This document shows positions 22,050 to 32,804 of a DNA stretch of 64,000 nucleotides, piece by piece. Below the pieces are notes generated by a model. The model did no database searches and was not told the DNA's origin. It saw only the letters and a program-made list of their open reading frames with translations. Within the stretch, counting starts at the first letter, position 1, and each line of letters starts with the position of its first letter. This stretch comes from Salminus brasiliensis (taxonomy: Eukaryota > Chordata > Actinopteri > Characiformes > Bryconidae): assembly GCF_030463535.1 (NCBI RefSeq), contig NC_132898.1:22426662-22490661 (forward strand). The letters are read 5' to 3'. Both the position numbers and the translations under genes were made by a program.

Positions 22050-22290
22050 AGGGGAGCAGGGGCGGCTCAGTGGCTAGAGACCTTGGTTATTGATCACAGG
22101 GTTGTGGGTTCGATACCCTGGTCTACCAAGCTGCTGCTGTCAGCAGCGTAGCCTAAAGGTTAGGGAAGATTGGTTCCAGAAGGTTGTTGGTTCAATCCTC
22201 TGGATGGAACAGTGCTTTCTCCTCCCTCAACATTCATGGCTGAGGTGCCCTTGAGCAAGACACCAAACACCCAAATCCATGGAGGTACAC
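22050..22290 (+). mobile_element. tRNA-derived SINE
   Basis: 'ggcggctcagtggctagaga...ggttgtgggttcgatacc' has tRNA-type A- and B-box like words (GGTTCGATACC). A second B-box-like block (tggttcaatcc) follows at about 22187-22198, then the common fish SINE body 'gaggtgcccttgagcaagacac'. The dimeric head and lack of a cloverleaf argue against a functional tRNA gene. Confidence 0.65.
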
Positions 22291-23330
22291 TGTAAAACCT
22301 AACTGCACTTCTTATTAAAATAATTAGGTTAACATAATTTAAATATTACAGACATTTGGAATCACTTAAGCTGGTTAAGCTCAAGCCAAACTAACTCAAA
22401 AATGAATGGCTGAAATACATACTCTGCAAAGATTTGAGATAAGGTGAGATAAGGTGAATGTATTCCATTGAGTTGTACTGATTGCAGTAAACCAAGTTGT
22501 TTCAGTTAAATATGGTGGCCTTTAGGGTGTGCCTCATGCTTGTGCCGTGAAGCCTGTTTATGAGTTATTCTAACCTAATGTATTTGAGTTATTCTAACAT
22601 GCAATGTTTAGTATCTTAATTATATTAAACTTGTTCAACAAAGCCTAACTTTCTAAATTTATTTAAGGAATCAACTGGTTACTTCACTGGTTTTTAGTCG
22701 TGATGTTAAGAATCCTCTCTAAAAGGTTACAATTTAATTTTAATTGCCTAAAATTAAAATCTGAATCTTAAATCCAGTTTCTAATCCTGGACTTTGCAAT
22801 TGTTAGTGGGTGTGAAACTATGTGACAAATCATTAGAGTATTATCACACTTCTGCTTTCCTGTTAATGTTGTAATTACTGGCTGAGGCTACTGCCCTTAT
22901 CTAAATACACCACTAATTCTAACTAAGCACACTTACATGAGTTTCCACTCAGTTCAACTTAAGCAGAAAAGCATTTTTAACGAGCATTTTTAACGAGAGT
23001 TAAACTGTACTGGAGTGAATGCAGGGTTCAATGGTGGGACAGATTTACTCGTAATTGACATTAATTGTAAATTGTTATTAGCAAGGTTCGGTTCAAAACC
23101 CTGAGCAACAGACCCTCCGAATGTTTACATGGACTGAGTGGGAGGAGTTAAACATACCAGATTTGTTCTCCTTCAGAATGAAGCTCAGTAAGTGGTGGTC
23201 TTCAGTCTGTCCAGATATAGGGTTAATATAAAGAAACACCCTGATTCTTCTCTGCTTGGCAAAACCCATCATTAACATCCAACAAGAACAAAATCCAGGA
23301 CTGGGAATTGGACTCAAGGTCCAGATTTAG
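22291..23330. other. AT-rich spacer, no gene seen
   Basis: Unique AT-rich sequence with scattered 'ttatttgagttattctaac' words at 22560-22610. Nothing else is recognised. Confidence 0.5.
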
Positions 23331-23334
23331 ACCT

Positions 23335-23850
23335 TGGGCTCTGTCAGGTTGGTTCAAGACCTGGGCTCTATGGCATTGTTTAAGACCTGGGCTCTATGGC
23401 ATTGCTCAAGACCTGGGCTCTATGGCATTGTTCAAGACCTGGGCTCTATGGCATTGTTTAAGACCTGGGCTCTGACATTGTTCAAGACCTGGGCTCTATG
23501 GCATTGCTCAAGACCTGAGCTCTATGGCATTGTTCAAGACCTGGGCTCTATGGCATTGTTTAAGACCTGAGCTCTATGGCATTGTTCAAGACCTGGGCTC
23601 TATGGCATTGCTCAAGACCTGAGCTCTATGGCATTGTTCAAGACCTGGGCTCTATGGCATTGTTTAAGACCTGAGCTCTATGGCATTGTTCAAGACCTGG
23701 GCTCTATGGCATTGTTCAAGACTTGGGCTCTATGGCATTGTTTAAGACCTGGGCTCTGACATTGTTCAAGACCTGGGCTCTATGGCATTGCTCAAGACCT
23801 GAGCTCTATGGCATTGCTTAAGACCTGGGCTGGCATTGCTCAAGGAAACC
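23335..23850 (+). repeat. 26-bp minisatellite, about 19 copies
   Basis: The unit is 'ctctatggcattgttcaaga' plus 'cctggg', with variant positions (gctcaag/gtttaag; cctgag/cctggg) and shortened copies near 23471 and 23756. The open frame through it is an artefact. Confidence 0.95.
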
Positions 23851-24700
23851 TTTGAAGTAGCTTTATTTGGAGGATCCAAATTCCACCATCTTCCTAACGT
23901 CACATGCTTATTGACTTAACTACCTTTATTTAGCCGAGCTATGGTGCCCAAAACGTCATACACATCATAATGTTATCATATCACTGATATGTTAATGTTT
24001 GACATCTTTTGATATTGAGTGACCAGAATTCAGCATCTTACATTAGAGCTGATGTCAACCCAGTGTTTGTTCTTGAATTGATGTCTGGTGCCTGAACTGG
24101 CCAAGAACGTCTTTGAAATCTTGGAAAGCAATTGCTCAGCATCTGATGCAAAAAACTGTCCTTTAATGTGAAGTAGGCCACCCTGCTCTCAGTGGTATGT
24201 TTGAGGAAACATATGCTACAAAATCCAACTCAACATTCAGATTTCTGCTTAAATTTATTACAAATGCAATCCACAATGTTTCCATAATCACTTCACAAGT
24301 AATAACAAGCCACTTATATGCTATGTGTAAAAGATTACAGGTGTCTGCTGTTTCCATCAACCATTTCTAAATATTATAAACATTATGTTCATATAAACTG
24401 CCTCCCTGCTGAAACTGACTGTCCAATGAGTGCCACAGGGGGTGACGCAGCACAGACATGACGACAGGAAATTCCCACTGCTCTGCATGTCTGTGTGATG
24501 AATGGTCTCCATTAGAATAATGCACAATAAAGCAGGCCGTTTCGAGAGTCTGTAAGGAATGGTCACTCCTCCTCCAAAGAGTCAAACAATAGAGTAAGAG
24601 AACAAACAGATGAAGGAGAAAGCACAGTGTCGGCATTCTGGGCATAGGTCAGTCGGCCACAGCGTTGTTTCCATGGTTTCTGAGCATGCCTTTAGCATGT
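23851..24700. other. Spacer, no gene seen
   Basis: Unique sequence. Minus-strand open frames at 24.36-24.65 kb have no recognisable content. Confidence 0.5.
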
Positions 24701-24704
24701 TTCC

Positions 24705-25318
24705 TCACTCACTGGCCACTTTAATGGAAACACCCTACCTTCTACTTCCACTCACCGGCTAATTTATTGGAAACACCCTACTTCTTGCTTCCACTTACTG
24801 GCCACTTTATTAGAAACCCCTACCTTGTGCTTTCATGCACTGGCCACTTTATTAGAAACCCCTACCTTGTGCTTCCACTTACTGGCCACTTAATTAGAAA
24901 CCTCTTACTTGTGCTTTCACACACTGGCCACTTTATTAGAAACCCCTACCTTGTGCTTTCATGCACTGGCCACTTTATTAGAAACCCCTACCTTGTTCTT
25001 CCACTCACTGGCCACTTAATTAGAAACCTCTTACTTGTGCTTTCACACACTGGCCACTTTATTAGAAACCTCTACCTTGTGCTTTCACGCACTGGCCACT
25101 TTATTAGAAACCCCTACCTTGTGCTTCCACTTACTGCCCACTTTATTAGAAACCTCTACCTTGTGCTTTCACGCACTGGCCACTTTATTAGAAACCCCTA
25201 CCTTGTGCTTCCACTTACTGCCCACTTTATTAGAAACCTCTACCTTGTGCTTTCATGTACTGGCCACTTTATTAGAAACCCCTACCTTCTGCTTTTACTC
25301 ACTGGCCACTTTTTGAGA
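24705..25318 (+). repeat. 42-bp minisatellite derived from a transposon terminal repeat, about 14 copies
   Basis: The unit is built on 'actggccactttattagaaa' followed by 'cccctaccttgtgctttcatgc' (second version 'ttccactt'). 'ggccactttattag' is the end of a widespread vertebrate DNA transposon. As 42 is a multiple of three the array is open in two frames (185 and 93 codons), which is not evidence of a gene. Confidence 0.9.
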
Positions 25319-25792
25319 GTGTAGGATGCATCACTGAGAGTACCACCTACCATACAGATCACTAAATATGTCAGGAATGTTCTCTCCAAGTACTGATTCT
25401 GATGTGGAACTCATAGCACAGGTGGACACAGAGAACAGATACGACACTGAAGATCTGTTAAGGCATTTGTGATTCATTGAAGTACATAGAAACAAATATA
25501 CACAATACAGTACAGGTTAAAGTACCTGGATGTTCCAAGATTCAGTTCCATGTTAGTGCCAGTATCTCACTAATACATCACTACTGTATATTTACAATAT
25601 GTAGAAATATGCATTTACAAACATGTCCAAGTGTATCAGGCACAGCAATTTGTATTGCTGGAGTTCTCACACACAAAGGGGTCATTGCTAGGCTGAGAGT
25701 GGGACCACCACCCAGAAGTATCCGGACAGAAGCAGCTCTGTGGTTGGAAAGATGGCTAGTACAAACACTGCATAAACAGAATAGGTGGGATT
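25319..25792. mobile_element. Internal part of a non-autonomous DNA transposon between inverted minisatellites
   Basis: This is a unique 474-base stretch with words such as 'gtgtatcaggcacagcaatttgtattgctgg' and 'cagaagcagctctgtggttgg', lying exactly between two arrays whose units are reverse complements. No transposase frame is seen. It is read as the body of one element whose two ends have both been amplified. Confidence 0.5.
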
Positions 25793-26290
25793 ACTGATAA
25801 AGTGGCCAGCAAGGTGGTGCTGCAAAGTGAGGGGTTTCTAATAAAGTGGCCAACTAGTGAAACTACAAGTAAAGGGTTTCCAATAAGGTGACCAGCAAAG
25901 TGGAGCTACATGCTAGGGGTTTCTGATAAAGTGGCCAACTAGTGAAATTACAAGTGAAGGGTTTCCAATAAGGTGACCAGCAAAGTGGAGCTACACGCTA
26001 GAGGTGTCTGATAAAGTGGTCAGAAGGTGGAGCTACAAGCCAGGGGTTTCTGATAAAGTGGCCAGCAAAATGGAGCTACAGATGAGGGATTTATGATAAA
26101 GTGGCCAGAAGATGGAGCTAGAAGAAGGGGGGTTCTGATAAAGTGGCCAGAAGGTGGAGCTACAGGCAAGGGGTTTCTGATAAAGTGGCCATCAAGATGG
26201 AACTATAAGAGAGGGGTTTCCAATAAGGTAGCCAGCAAGGTGACGCTACAAGGTAAGGGTGCTTCTGATAAAGTGGCCAGGGGGTGTAAA
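25793..26290 (-). repeat. Minisatellite inverted relative to 24.7-25.3 kb, about 12 copies
   Basis: The unit 'gataaagtggccagaaggtg' + 'gagctacaagcaggggtttct' is the reverse complement of the upstream unit (tggccactttat.agaaacccct). Alternate copies read 'aataaggtgaccagcaaagtgg', giving a higher-order pattern. The array is more diverged than its partner. Confidence 0.85.
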
Positions 26291-27020
26291 TAGACACAAT
26301 GCATGGTCCTGGGTGTCTCAGGACAAGGCCTAATAAACAAAACACCATGGCAGTCAGTCATTCACAGCACATGGTACAGATATATGCTGTGGATGTGGAG
26401 ACGTACACAGTTAGGGAACTGACAAAAGACACATAGATATTGGAATAGTCACAAAACCAGCTGCAGTTCTACAGAGCTGATCTCAGATCTGCTGTTGGTG
26501 AGACTTGCTGCTGGTGTTTCAGTCAGAGGTACTTCAGTTTCAGCAACTATATCAAGAAAACAAGTCTTATACGTTAAAGAAACAGATCAGTGAATCCATA
26601 CTCCTCCAATTTCCCCACCATTATGCCGTCATTTAAGTGCTTCTTTAGTTTAACACTGGAGATACGAGGCTAATGTAGCTAACAAGTAATGACTACTACC
26701 TCACCAATTAGCATGGTCCTAACTGCATGCCTACTATACATCATGGCACGAAGTCAGGGTGGCATCATTTCACATCAAACCCCCAATGTGTTCATCCCAA
26801 ACACTGAATTATGCAGAGAGTCTTGCCCTATCTTGAAAATTGCCCTAATAGACTTACTTACATAGTTTCTGACACTGAATGTTATCAGAACACGGGCTGA
26901 AGACTCACATATTGCACTCAGGTTTAAGGGAAAGGAGTACAGGGTACTCATTACACACATTCGCCACATACCTCTTGCGCAAATCTAAAGAAGCTTTAGC
27001 ATCTTGGCTAATCGACTAGA
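26291..27020. other. Spacer downstream of gpr37l1
   Basis: Unique sequence with one dispersed block at 26640-26725 (gagatacgaggctaatgtagctaac). The 3' end of gpr37l1 must lie within or upstream of this stretch, but I could not place a convincing minus-strand polyadenylation signal. Confidence 0.4.
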
Positions 27021-27451
27021 CACTGATCAGCCATTACATTAAAACCACGGAAGGTGAAGCGAATAACATTGATGATCCGGTTTGGTTGGATCTACATATT
27101 AGGCAGCAAGTGAACAATCAGTTCCTAAAGTTGATGTATTGAAACAGAAAAAATTGACCAATGTAACTTTGACAAGAACCAAATTGTGACGGCTAGACAA
27201 CTGGGTCAGAACATCTCTAAGGCAGATCTTGTGTGATGTTCCCAATATGCAGTGCTTAGTACAACCGGTGAACCGGAGATAGGATCATGGGCTGCCATGG
27301 CTAAATGGTGTTCATGGCCCTAATTCACAAATAACAACTTTTAAAGCCTGAATATGCCACAGGACACCTTAAGAAGTTTTGTGGAGTCCATGCTTCGATT
27401 GGGGACCTACACAATATTAGGAAGGTGGTTTTAATGTTTTGACTGATCTGT
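27021..27451 (+). mobile_element. Tc1-type non-autonomous element with both terminal repeats
   Basis: The left end (27021-27050, cactgatcagccattacatt) and right end (27424-27451, ggtggttttaatgttttgac) are imperfect reverse complements. The 431-base body retains transposase-derived words (acaactgggtcagaacatctc) but no open frame. It lies about 70 bases beyond the gpr37l1 stop codon and may fall in its 3' untranslated region. Confidence 0.8.
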
Positions 27452-27523
27452 GTATTTTGGGTAAGGTGGGTCCCACTGAACTCTCGCTTCAATCAGTGAT
27501 CCATTCTGGATGTTCTGGGCTGC

Positions 27524-30500
27524 TCAACACGGAGTCCCGATGGCCATCTCCGCAGAGCCATCCTTAATCTTATCAAAGAAGACGTTGGCTGGAGTTGTGC
27601 CAGAAACGATCTGCAGCTTCTCTTCATTCACCGAAGCCGGAGAAGACAGAGAGGAGGACATGGCAGTCGCTGTAGTGGACGAAGATGTTGATGATGACGA
27701 CGATGAAGCTCGGTCCGGCAGACACTCTTCGCAGCAGCAGCAACAGCAGTCAATGAAGCTCCGGCCAAGCGAGCGGCTAGCGCACAGAATTAGCATGGGC
27801 GTGGCTGCGGCTCGCACAAACATCAGAAACTGACCAATCAGAGCCAAGAGGGCTAGCGTGTTCTTACTGACATGCAGGCTAGCGTATGTCAGGCCTATGG
27901 TCCAGGCATGCTCAGGCAGGCCGCACAAGCCATAAACAGCTGTTAGCATGGTCAGCATGCGGCTCAACTGGTCCTCCAGGCCTCGTTTCTTCTTCTTCTT
28001 CAGGGAGGAAGAAGAGGATGAGGAAGATGAAGATGATGAAAGGCGGGTCTGTCGCGTGTTTTCCTCCACCATGTGGTTGGTGAGCAGCCGACAAGCCAGA
28101 GAGAACAGCAGAGGCAGGCAAAAGAAGCAGCCGAAGGTCCACCACATGCGAGCCTCGTGGTAGGTCAGAACCAGGGAATACACTGCCTCAGGAAGCTCCG
28201 CAGATGGCCGTCTGGAGCAGGAGTCCACTGGTAGGCCGGAAACAGATGAAACCTCGGTGTCCAGCTGCCAGAGCAGCAGCTCCGGAGTGGCCAGCAGCAG
28301 GGAACCGAACCAGACCACGGAAAGCTTTGCCACAATGGAACCACATGACTCCACCTGCTGCTGCGGAGGCCTGGAGGGGGCGCCAGTCAGCCTGTGGAAA
28401 CGGTCAATGCTCAGAGCACACAGGCTGAAGGTGAACACGCCCAGAGAGGTCACCTGAGAGAATAGGAGGGAAAATGAGACTATTAGTTTCCGCTACCTTG
28501 TGTTGCGCCCACTGTGGACACAGATGTGCAAATTCTTAATGCCAAGTGTGGACTAAAGAGGTATAAACCCCCAGCATTGAGCTCTGGAATGATGGTGCTC
28601 CATCTAATACTACTTATTGAACATCCTGAACTTACTCTGGTTTAAACGCTGAATGCAATAAAATTCTCACAGCAGTGCTCCACAATCTAGTAGAAAGTGT
28701 TCCCCAGACTGCAGAGACAGTCACTCCAACAAAAGCAGAAGGATTTCTTGTGTTAATACCCCTGGTTTCAGATAAAGCAATGAACGAGCAGGTGTCCCAA
28801 TACTTTTGTCCATATTGTATAATAGCCAGACATAAATGTATAAATACTTTTATTTAAATTATTAATAATTTATTTCGTGACACACCTTTAATTAAAATTT
28901 TTTCAATTGTCTATTAAATGTGCCTATTAAATTGCCTATTAAAACTCATACTGTGTACAAAATATACACAATTACTCAATTATTAAAACAATGTTCTTTA
29001 AGGGGTCTTTACTGAAGGAAGAGGTTATATAAGAACCATGACAAAGCTCAAAGAACCAGTAGAACTCCTGCATTCTTAAGAATAGGGTTCTTTAGTAAAA
29101 GCAGTGGTTCTATACAGAACTATAAAAACCATATAAGAACCATTTGGGTGGCTACAACCTTAAAAACAGGATTCTTTAAAGGTACTTGAGTATAGACAGC
29201 AGTTCTATATAGAACCATGATTCCTCAAAAAAAACATCTGACCACTTGTTCTTCTTGTGGACAAAATACTTCTTTGGCTTGTAGAAATTCTTTGAACCTG
29301 TTTTGGTGATATATAGAACCATTTTTAAAGGTTCCACGAAGAACCATCTGCAAAAGGTTCCCCACCAATGCAAAAAAAACCAACAACTTTAAACCAGATA
29401 ACAGTTATTTCAAACCCAGTAGTCATTTATATTCAATAGTTATTAGTCAGTTGCTATTTATATTCAGTAGTTATTTATATTCAGTAATTATTAGTCAGTT
29501 GCTATTTATATTCAGTAGTTATTAGTCAGTAGTTATTTATATTCAGTAATTATTAGTCAGTTGCTATTTATATTCAGTAGTTATTAGTCAGTAGTTATTT
29601 ATATTCAGTAATAATTAGTCAGTAGTTATTTATGGTGGGTATACGTTATGGTAGGTATAAGTTTCAATTACTTGTTAGCTACATTAGCCTTGTAGCTGCA
29701 GTGTGAAACTAAAAGACAACACATTTGGGTTAAGGGGGGAATATGGGGCCCAAAATATTACTTTATAGGTGCATCAGGAACACAGAAGAATCCCAAATGA
29801 AGCCCTAAACAAACACAGACTGTCGGTTCAGACCGTTTGACCTAAATCTCCATTTAACTCACTAATGACCTCAATTAGTTCTGCTCAGCTATTCAGGCTC
29901 GTAGGAGCACAGATTTGCATCTGAATGCTTTGGTTTAAAATGGAAAACTGGAATAATGCAGTGCAGTTCCAGACACAACAAACTGCCTGTTTACCACTTT
30001 ACAGATTCAGCAGTAACCACTTGTCTGTTACTGCAGTCTTTGCTAAAGAGCAGCTCATTGTTTTTGCTTTCTGCAGCTTAGTTGTTTTATAAAAATAAAA
30101 ATCTGTATCATGAATACCAAATCCAAATCTGTATGATGAATACCCAATCAGGATCAGTATCAAGAATATTAAATTGTATTCAGCTTTTTGAATACCAAAT
30201 CGGAATTAGTATCAGGAATACCAAATTAGAATCAGTACAGAGAATTCCAAATCGGAATCAGTATCAGCAATACCAAATTAGATTCAGTACAGAGAAAACC
30301 AAATCGGAATCAGTATCAGGAATACCAAATTAGATTCAGTACAGAGAATTCCAAATCGGAATCAGTATCAGGAATACCAAATTAGATTCAGTACAGAGAA
30401 AACCAAATCGGAATCAGTATCAGGAATACCAAATTAGATTCAGTACAGAGAATTCCAAATCGGAATCAGTATCAGGAATACCAAACTAGATTCAGTACAG

Positions 30501-32401
30501 AGAAAACCAAATCGGAATCAGTATCAGGAATACCAAATTAGATTCAGTACAGAGAATTCCAAATCGGAATCAGTATCAGGAATACCAAATTAGATTCAGT
30601 ACAGAGAATTCCAAATCGGAATCAGTATCAGGAATACCAAACTAGATTCAGTACAGAGAATTCCAAATCGGAATCAGTATCAGGAATACCAAACTAGATT
30701 CAGTACAGAGAATTCCAAATCGGAATCAGTATCAGGAATATCAAATCAGAATCTGTATGGAGAATACCAAATCAGTATTAGGAATATCAAATCAGTATTA
30801 GGAAAACCAAATCAGAATCTGTATTAGGAATACTGAATCAGAATCTGTATTAGGAATATCAAATCAGTATCAGGAATACTAAATCAGACTCTGTATTAGG
30901 AATACTGATTCAGAATCTGTATTAGGAATACTGAATCAGAATCTGTATTAGGAATATCAAATCAGTATTAGGAATACTGAATCAGAATTTGTATTAGGAA
31001 TACTGAATCAGAATCTGTATTAGGAATAGTAAATCAGTATCAGGAATACTAAATCAGACTCTGTATTAGGAATACTGAATCAGTATCAGAAATTCCAAAT
31101 CAGAATCAGCATCATAAATAGAGAAATTGTAAAAATGGAACTCAGTATCCAACAATACCAGAAAGAGAAGACGTTTGATTGATACGCCTCCACTAACTGA
31201 CCTCCATGTACGGAACGAGTCGGCAGGACAGGTCCCCCATCAGCCTCCTTTTGGTCAGTTCATTGAAGATTACCACAGGAAGGCAGAAGAAGAGCACTAT
31301 GAAGTCCCAGAATGCCATGCTGGCCAGGACACAGTTCCAGGTGTTCTTCAGGTAGTAGTTGTGCCAGACGATGCACATGACGGCCAGGTTCCCCACCACT
31401 CCCACCGCAAAGACCACCAGAGACAGCAGCATGACAGCGTAGGCGCTGTACGAATCATCCGTCACAGGGTACAGCGGGTTGTGGACAAGGAGCGACCCGT
31501 TGAAGACTCTTGGAGTTGTGAAGTAACCTTCCGGGTCAAAGGGTCTTGAGTGCCTGCAGTCAGTTACACACATTTCAGTAGAACCGTTTTAGAACCCTAA
31601 CAACTCTAAGAACTGTGTTGATGCCTACACCCTTTTACACACTCTTCCAGGGTTCCTTAGTAGAGGCGATGGGTCTATACAGAACTATGACAACACACAG
31701 AACATGGGTTCATCAGCAGATGAACAGCAGATCTGTACTGACCCAAGACAACACATCATTCCATTTGGATCACTACACTCATAAGAACGGGGTTTCTTAA
31801 TTAAAGAACCATTTGAATGCTAGCGAGGTTATTTGCCTCATTAAATGGTTCTCTGCGTTGATTGCCTTATTTGCCTTATTAAATGGTTCTCTATAAAAGG
31901 TTTTCACCAATCTGAAGAACCATTTAACCAGGAAATAAACCATTTACCCTATAAGCCAGCATGGTTCTATATAGTCCTGAAAAAGCGTTCTTTAACCCTT
32001 TGGGCAAAAAAACATTTGAGTATCCAGTGGTTCTAAAATTATCATGACCCAATATATAACCACTGCCTTTACTAAAGAACCCTCAAAGAACCCTCTTTGA
32101 AAAATGTTAAACATCACCTCTGGTTATGAAGCACTTGATGCTCCTTTTGCTTCAGTTTCCGATCCTTAGAACCTCTGGGAACTCTTTTGTGCTGCTTCTC
32201 GAGTTGTGAAACCAAAGAACCCTCCATTTCCACATCTTCAGTTCTGCTGGATCTTAGCGCTGAGGCCGGGCTGTGGATGGACGGTGCAGAAAGAGGACCA
32301 TGTAATGGAGCTTCTACCCAGAGAGACGTTTCCTTTGCTGCTGTTTGACCCATCTCTAAAGTTCCTGTAAGAACCATGACCATGCAAACCAAAGGAACCA
32401 T
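27524..32401 (-). CDS. gpr37l1: G protein-coupled receptor 37-like 1
   Basis: Three minus-strand coding exons, 32401-32118, 31553-31202 and 28453-27524, join in phase (2, then 0) to about 521 residues; human GPR37L1 is 481. Exon 1 gives a signal peptide ([18 protein letters not shown]) and a basic, cleavage-prone ectodomain ([11 protein letters not shown]). Exon 2 carries N-glycosylation site N113GS, TM1 with GN, TM2 and the TM3 start ([10 protein letters not shown]). Exon 3 continues [19 protein letters not shown], with IDRF replacing DRY, then TM4-7, CGLPEH in TM6, ATPMLILC in TM7, a CCCCCCEEC palmitoylation-type cluster and a terminal GTPC, which marks GPR37L1 rather than GPR37. It is an orphan glial receptor; reported prosaposin ligand activity is disputed. 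Serine/lysine-rich insertions lie in loop 3 and the tail. The apparent GTG start of exon 3 is simply a splice junction. Intron 2 (2.7 kb) is mostly minisatellite. Confidence 0.96.
28454..29400. mobile_element. gpr37l1 intron 2, 3' part: two non-autonomous DNA elements
   Basis: 28560-28830 is a copy of family a: 'ctggaatgatggtgctccat', 'cagcagtgctccacaatctagtag', ending 'aggtgtcccaatacttttgtcc'. 28985-29365 is a copy of a second fish family full of 'agaaccat' and the palindrome 'ggttctatatagaacc' in forms such as 'gttctatatagaaccatg' (29201). Neither has coding capacity. Confidence 0.6.
29415..29640. repeat. Tandem 'attcagtagttattagtcag' repeat in gpr37l1 intron 2
   Basis: Short units alternating 'ttgctatttatattcagtag' and 'ttattagtcagtagttattt' repeat about six times. 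They are followed at 29641-29710 by another copy of the 'acttgttagctacattagcct' dispersed block. Confidence 0.75.
29711..30090. other. Unique part of gpr37l1 intron 2
   Basis: No repeat, exon or regulatory signal recognised. Confidence 0.5.
30095..31125 (+). repeat. 52-bp minisatellite in gpr37l1 intron 2, about 20 units
   Basis: In the regular part (30230-30740) 'aaatcggaatcagtatcagg' returns every 52 bases, alternating with 'aatacca.a.tagattcagtacagaga'. From 30740 the array degenerates to about 24-base units (gaatcagaatctgtattag). It ends about 80 bases inside the intron from the exon 2 donor at 31201. Confidence 0.93.
31554..32117. mobile_element. gpr37l1 intron 1: 'ggttcta...agaacc' element
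   Basis: Most of the 564-base intron is built of 'aagaaccatttg', 'ggttctatatagtcc' and 'ttaaagaacc' words, the same dispersed family as 28985-29365, probably a MITE. The intron has a GT donor at 32117 and an AG acceptor at 31554. Confidence 0.55.
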
Positions 32402-32800
32402 CTTCCTTCAGAAGGCTCTGGAGTTAGTAGAAGTGCAGTGAGGAGATAGTGAGGAGATGGTGGAGGGATGAAGCTGAAGGAGAGACAGTGAGAGCATTTC
32501 AGTCGCAGCTGCTCTCAGCTCTGGATGGCGGGGGGTTCTGAGCAGCTCTCTACTGACCCTCATTCTCCCACACTGCTGGACCACAGTGAAAAGAGAGGAA
32601 AATAGCGCCACCTGGAGAAACACAAAGAGTTTCACATCTTCCAGAACAGAGAACTTGTGATTAAACAAGAAATTTAAAACAGAAGGAAGATAAAATAAAC
32701 AGATACTTTTATCTTTACTACTTTGATACACAAAGAGGACAGTTTGCCTTTCTCTAAACAACTTCAAATAAGATGATCTTAAGAAAAATTAGATGAAACT
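32402..32800 (-). promoter_or_regulatory. gpr37l1: gpr37l1 5' untranslated region and proximal promoter
   Basis: On the minus strand the 60 bases before the ATG (32401) are C/T-rich, and 32402-32640 is the only unique, non-AT-rich sequence before the 21-bp satellite starts at about 32.8 kb. The start site is not visible. An acceptor-like TTTCTCCAG|GTGG near 32613 could mark a spliced leader. Confidence 0.35.
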
Positions 32801-32804
32801 ATAT

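Noticed and set aside
22090..22200. Possible tRNA genes because of GGTTCGATACC and GGTTCAATCC boxes
   Set aside because: No cloverleaf or acceptor-stem pairing could be formed by eye, and the boxes sit in a dispersed SINE body with a typical tail. The same holds for 55.05 kb.
24767..25324. 185-codon plus-strand frame with 14-residue repeats (CTGHFIRNPYLVLP type)
   Set aside because: It is a 42-bp transposon-end minisatellite open in two frames at once; no flanking gene structure.
27510..27833. 107-codon plus frame and others at 27.9-28.45 kb
   Set aside because: Antisense shadows of gpr37l1 exon 3, helped open by serine-rich codons.
30095..31125. Regularly spaced repeats that look like a CRISPR array
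   Set aside because: Both half-units are repeated and there are no unique spacers. The context is an intron of a vertebrate gene, so this is a minisatellite.
31175..31549. 124-codon plus frame
   Set aside because: Antisense shadow of gpr37l1 exon 2.
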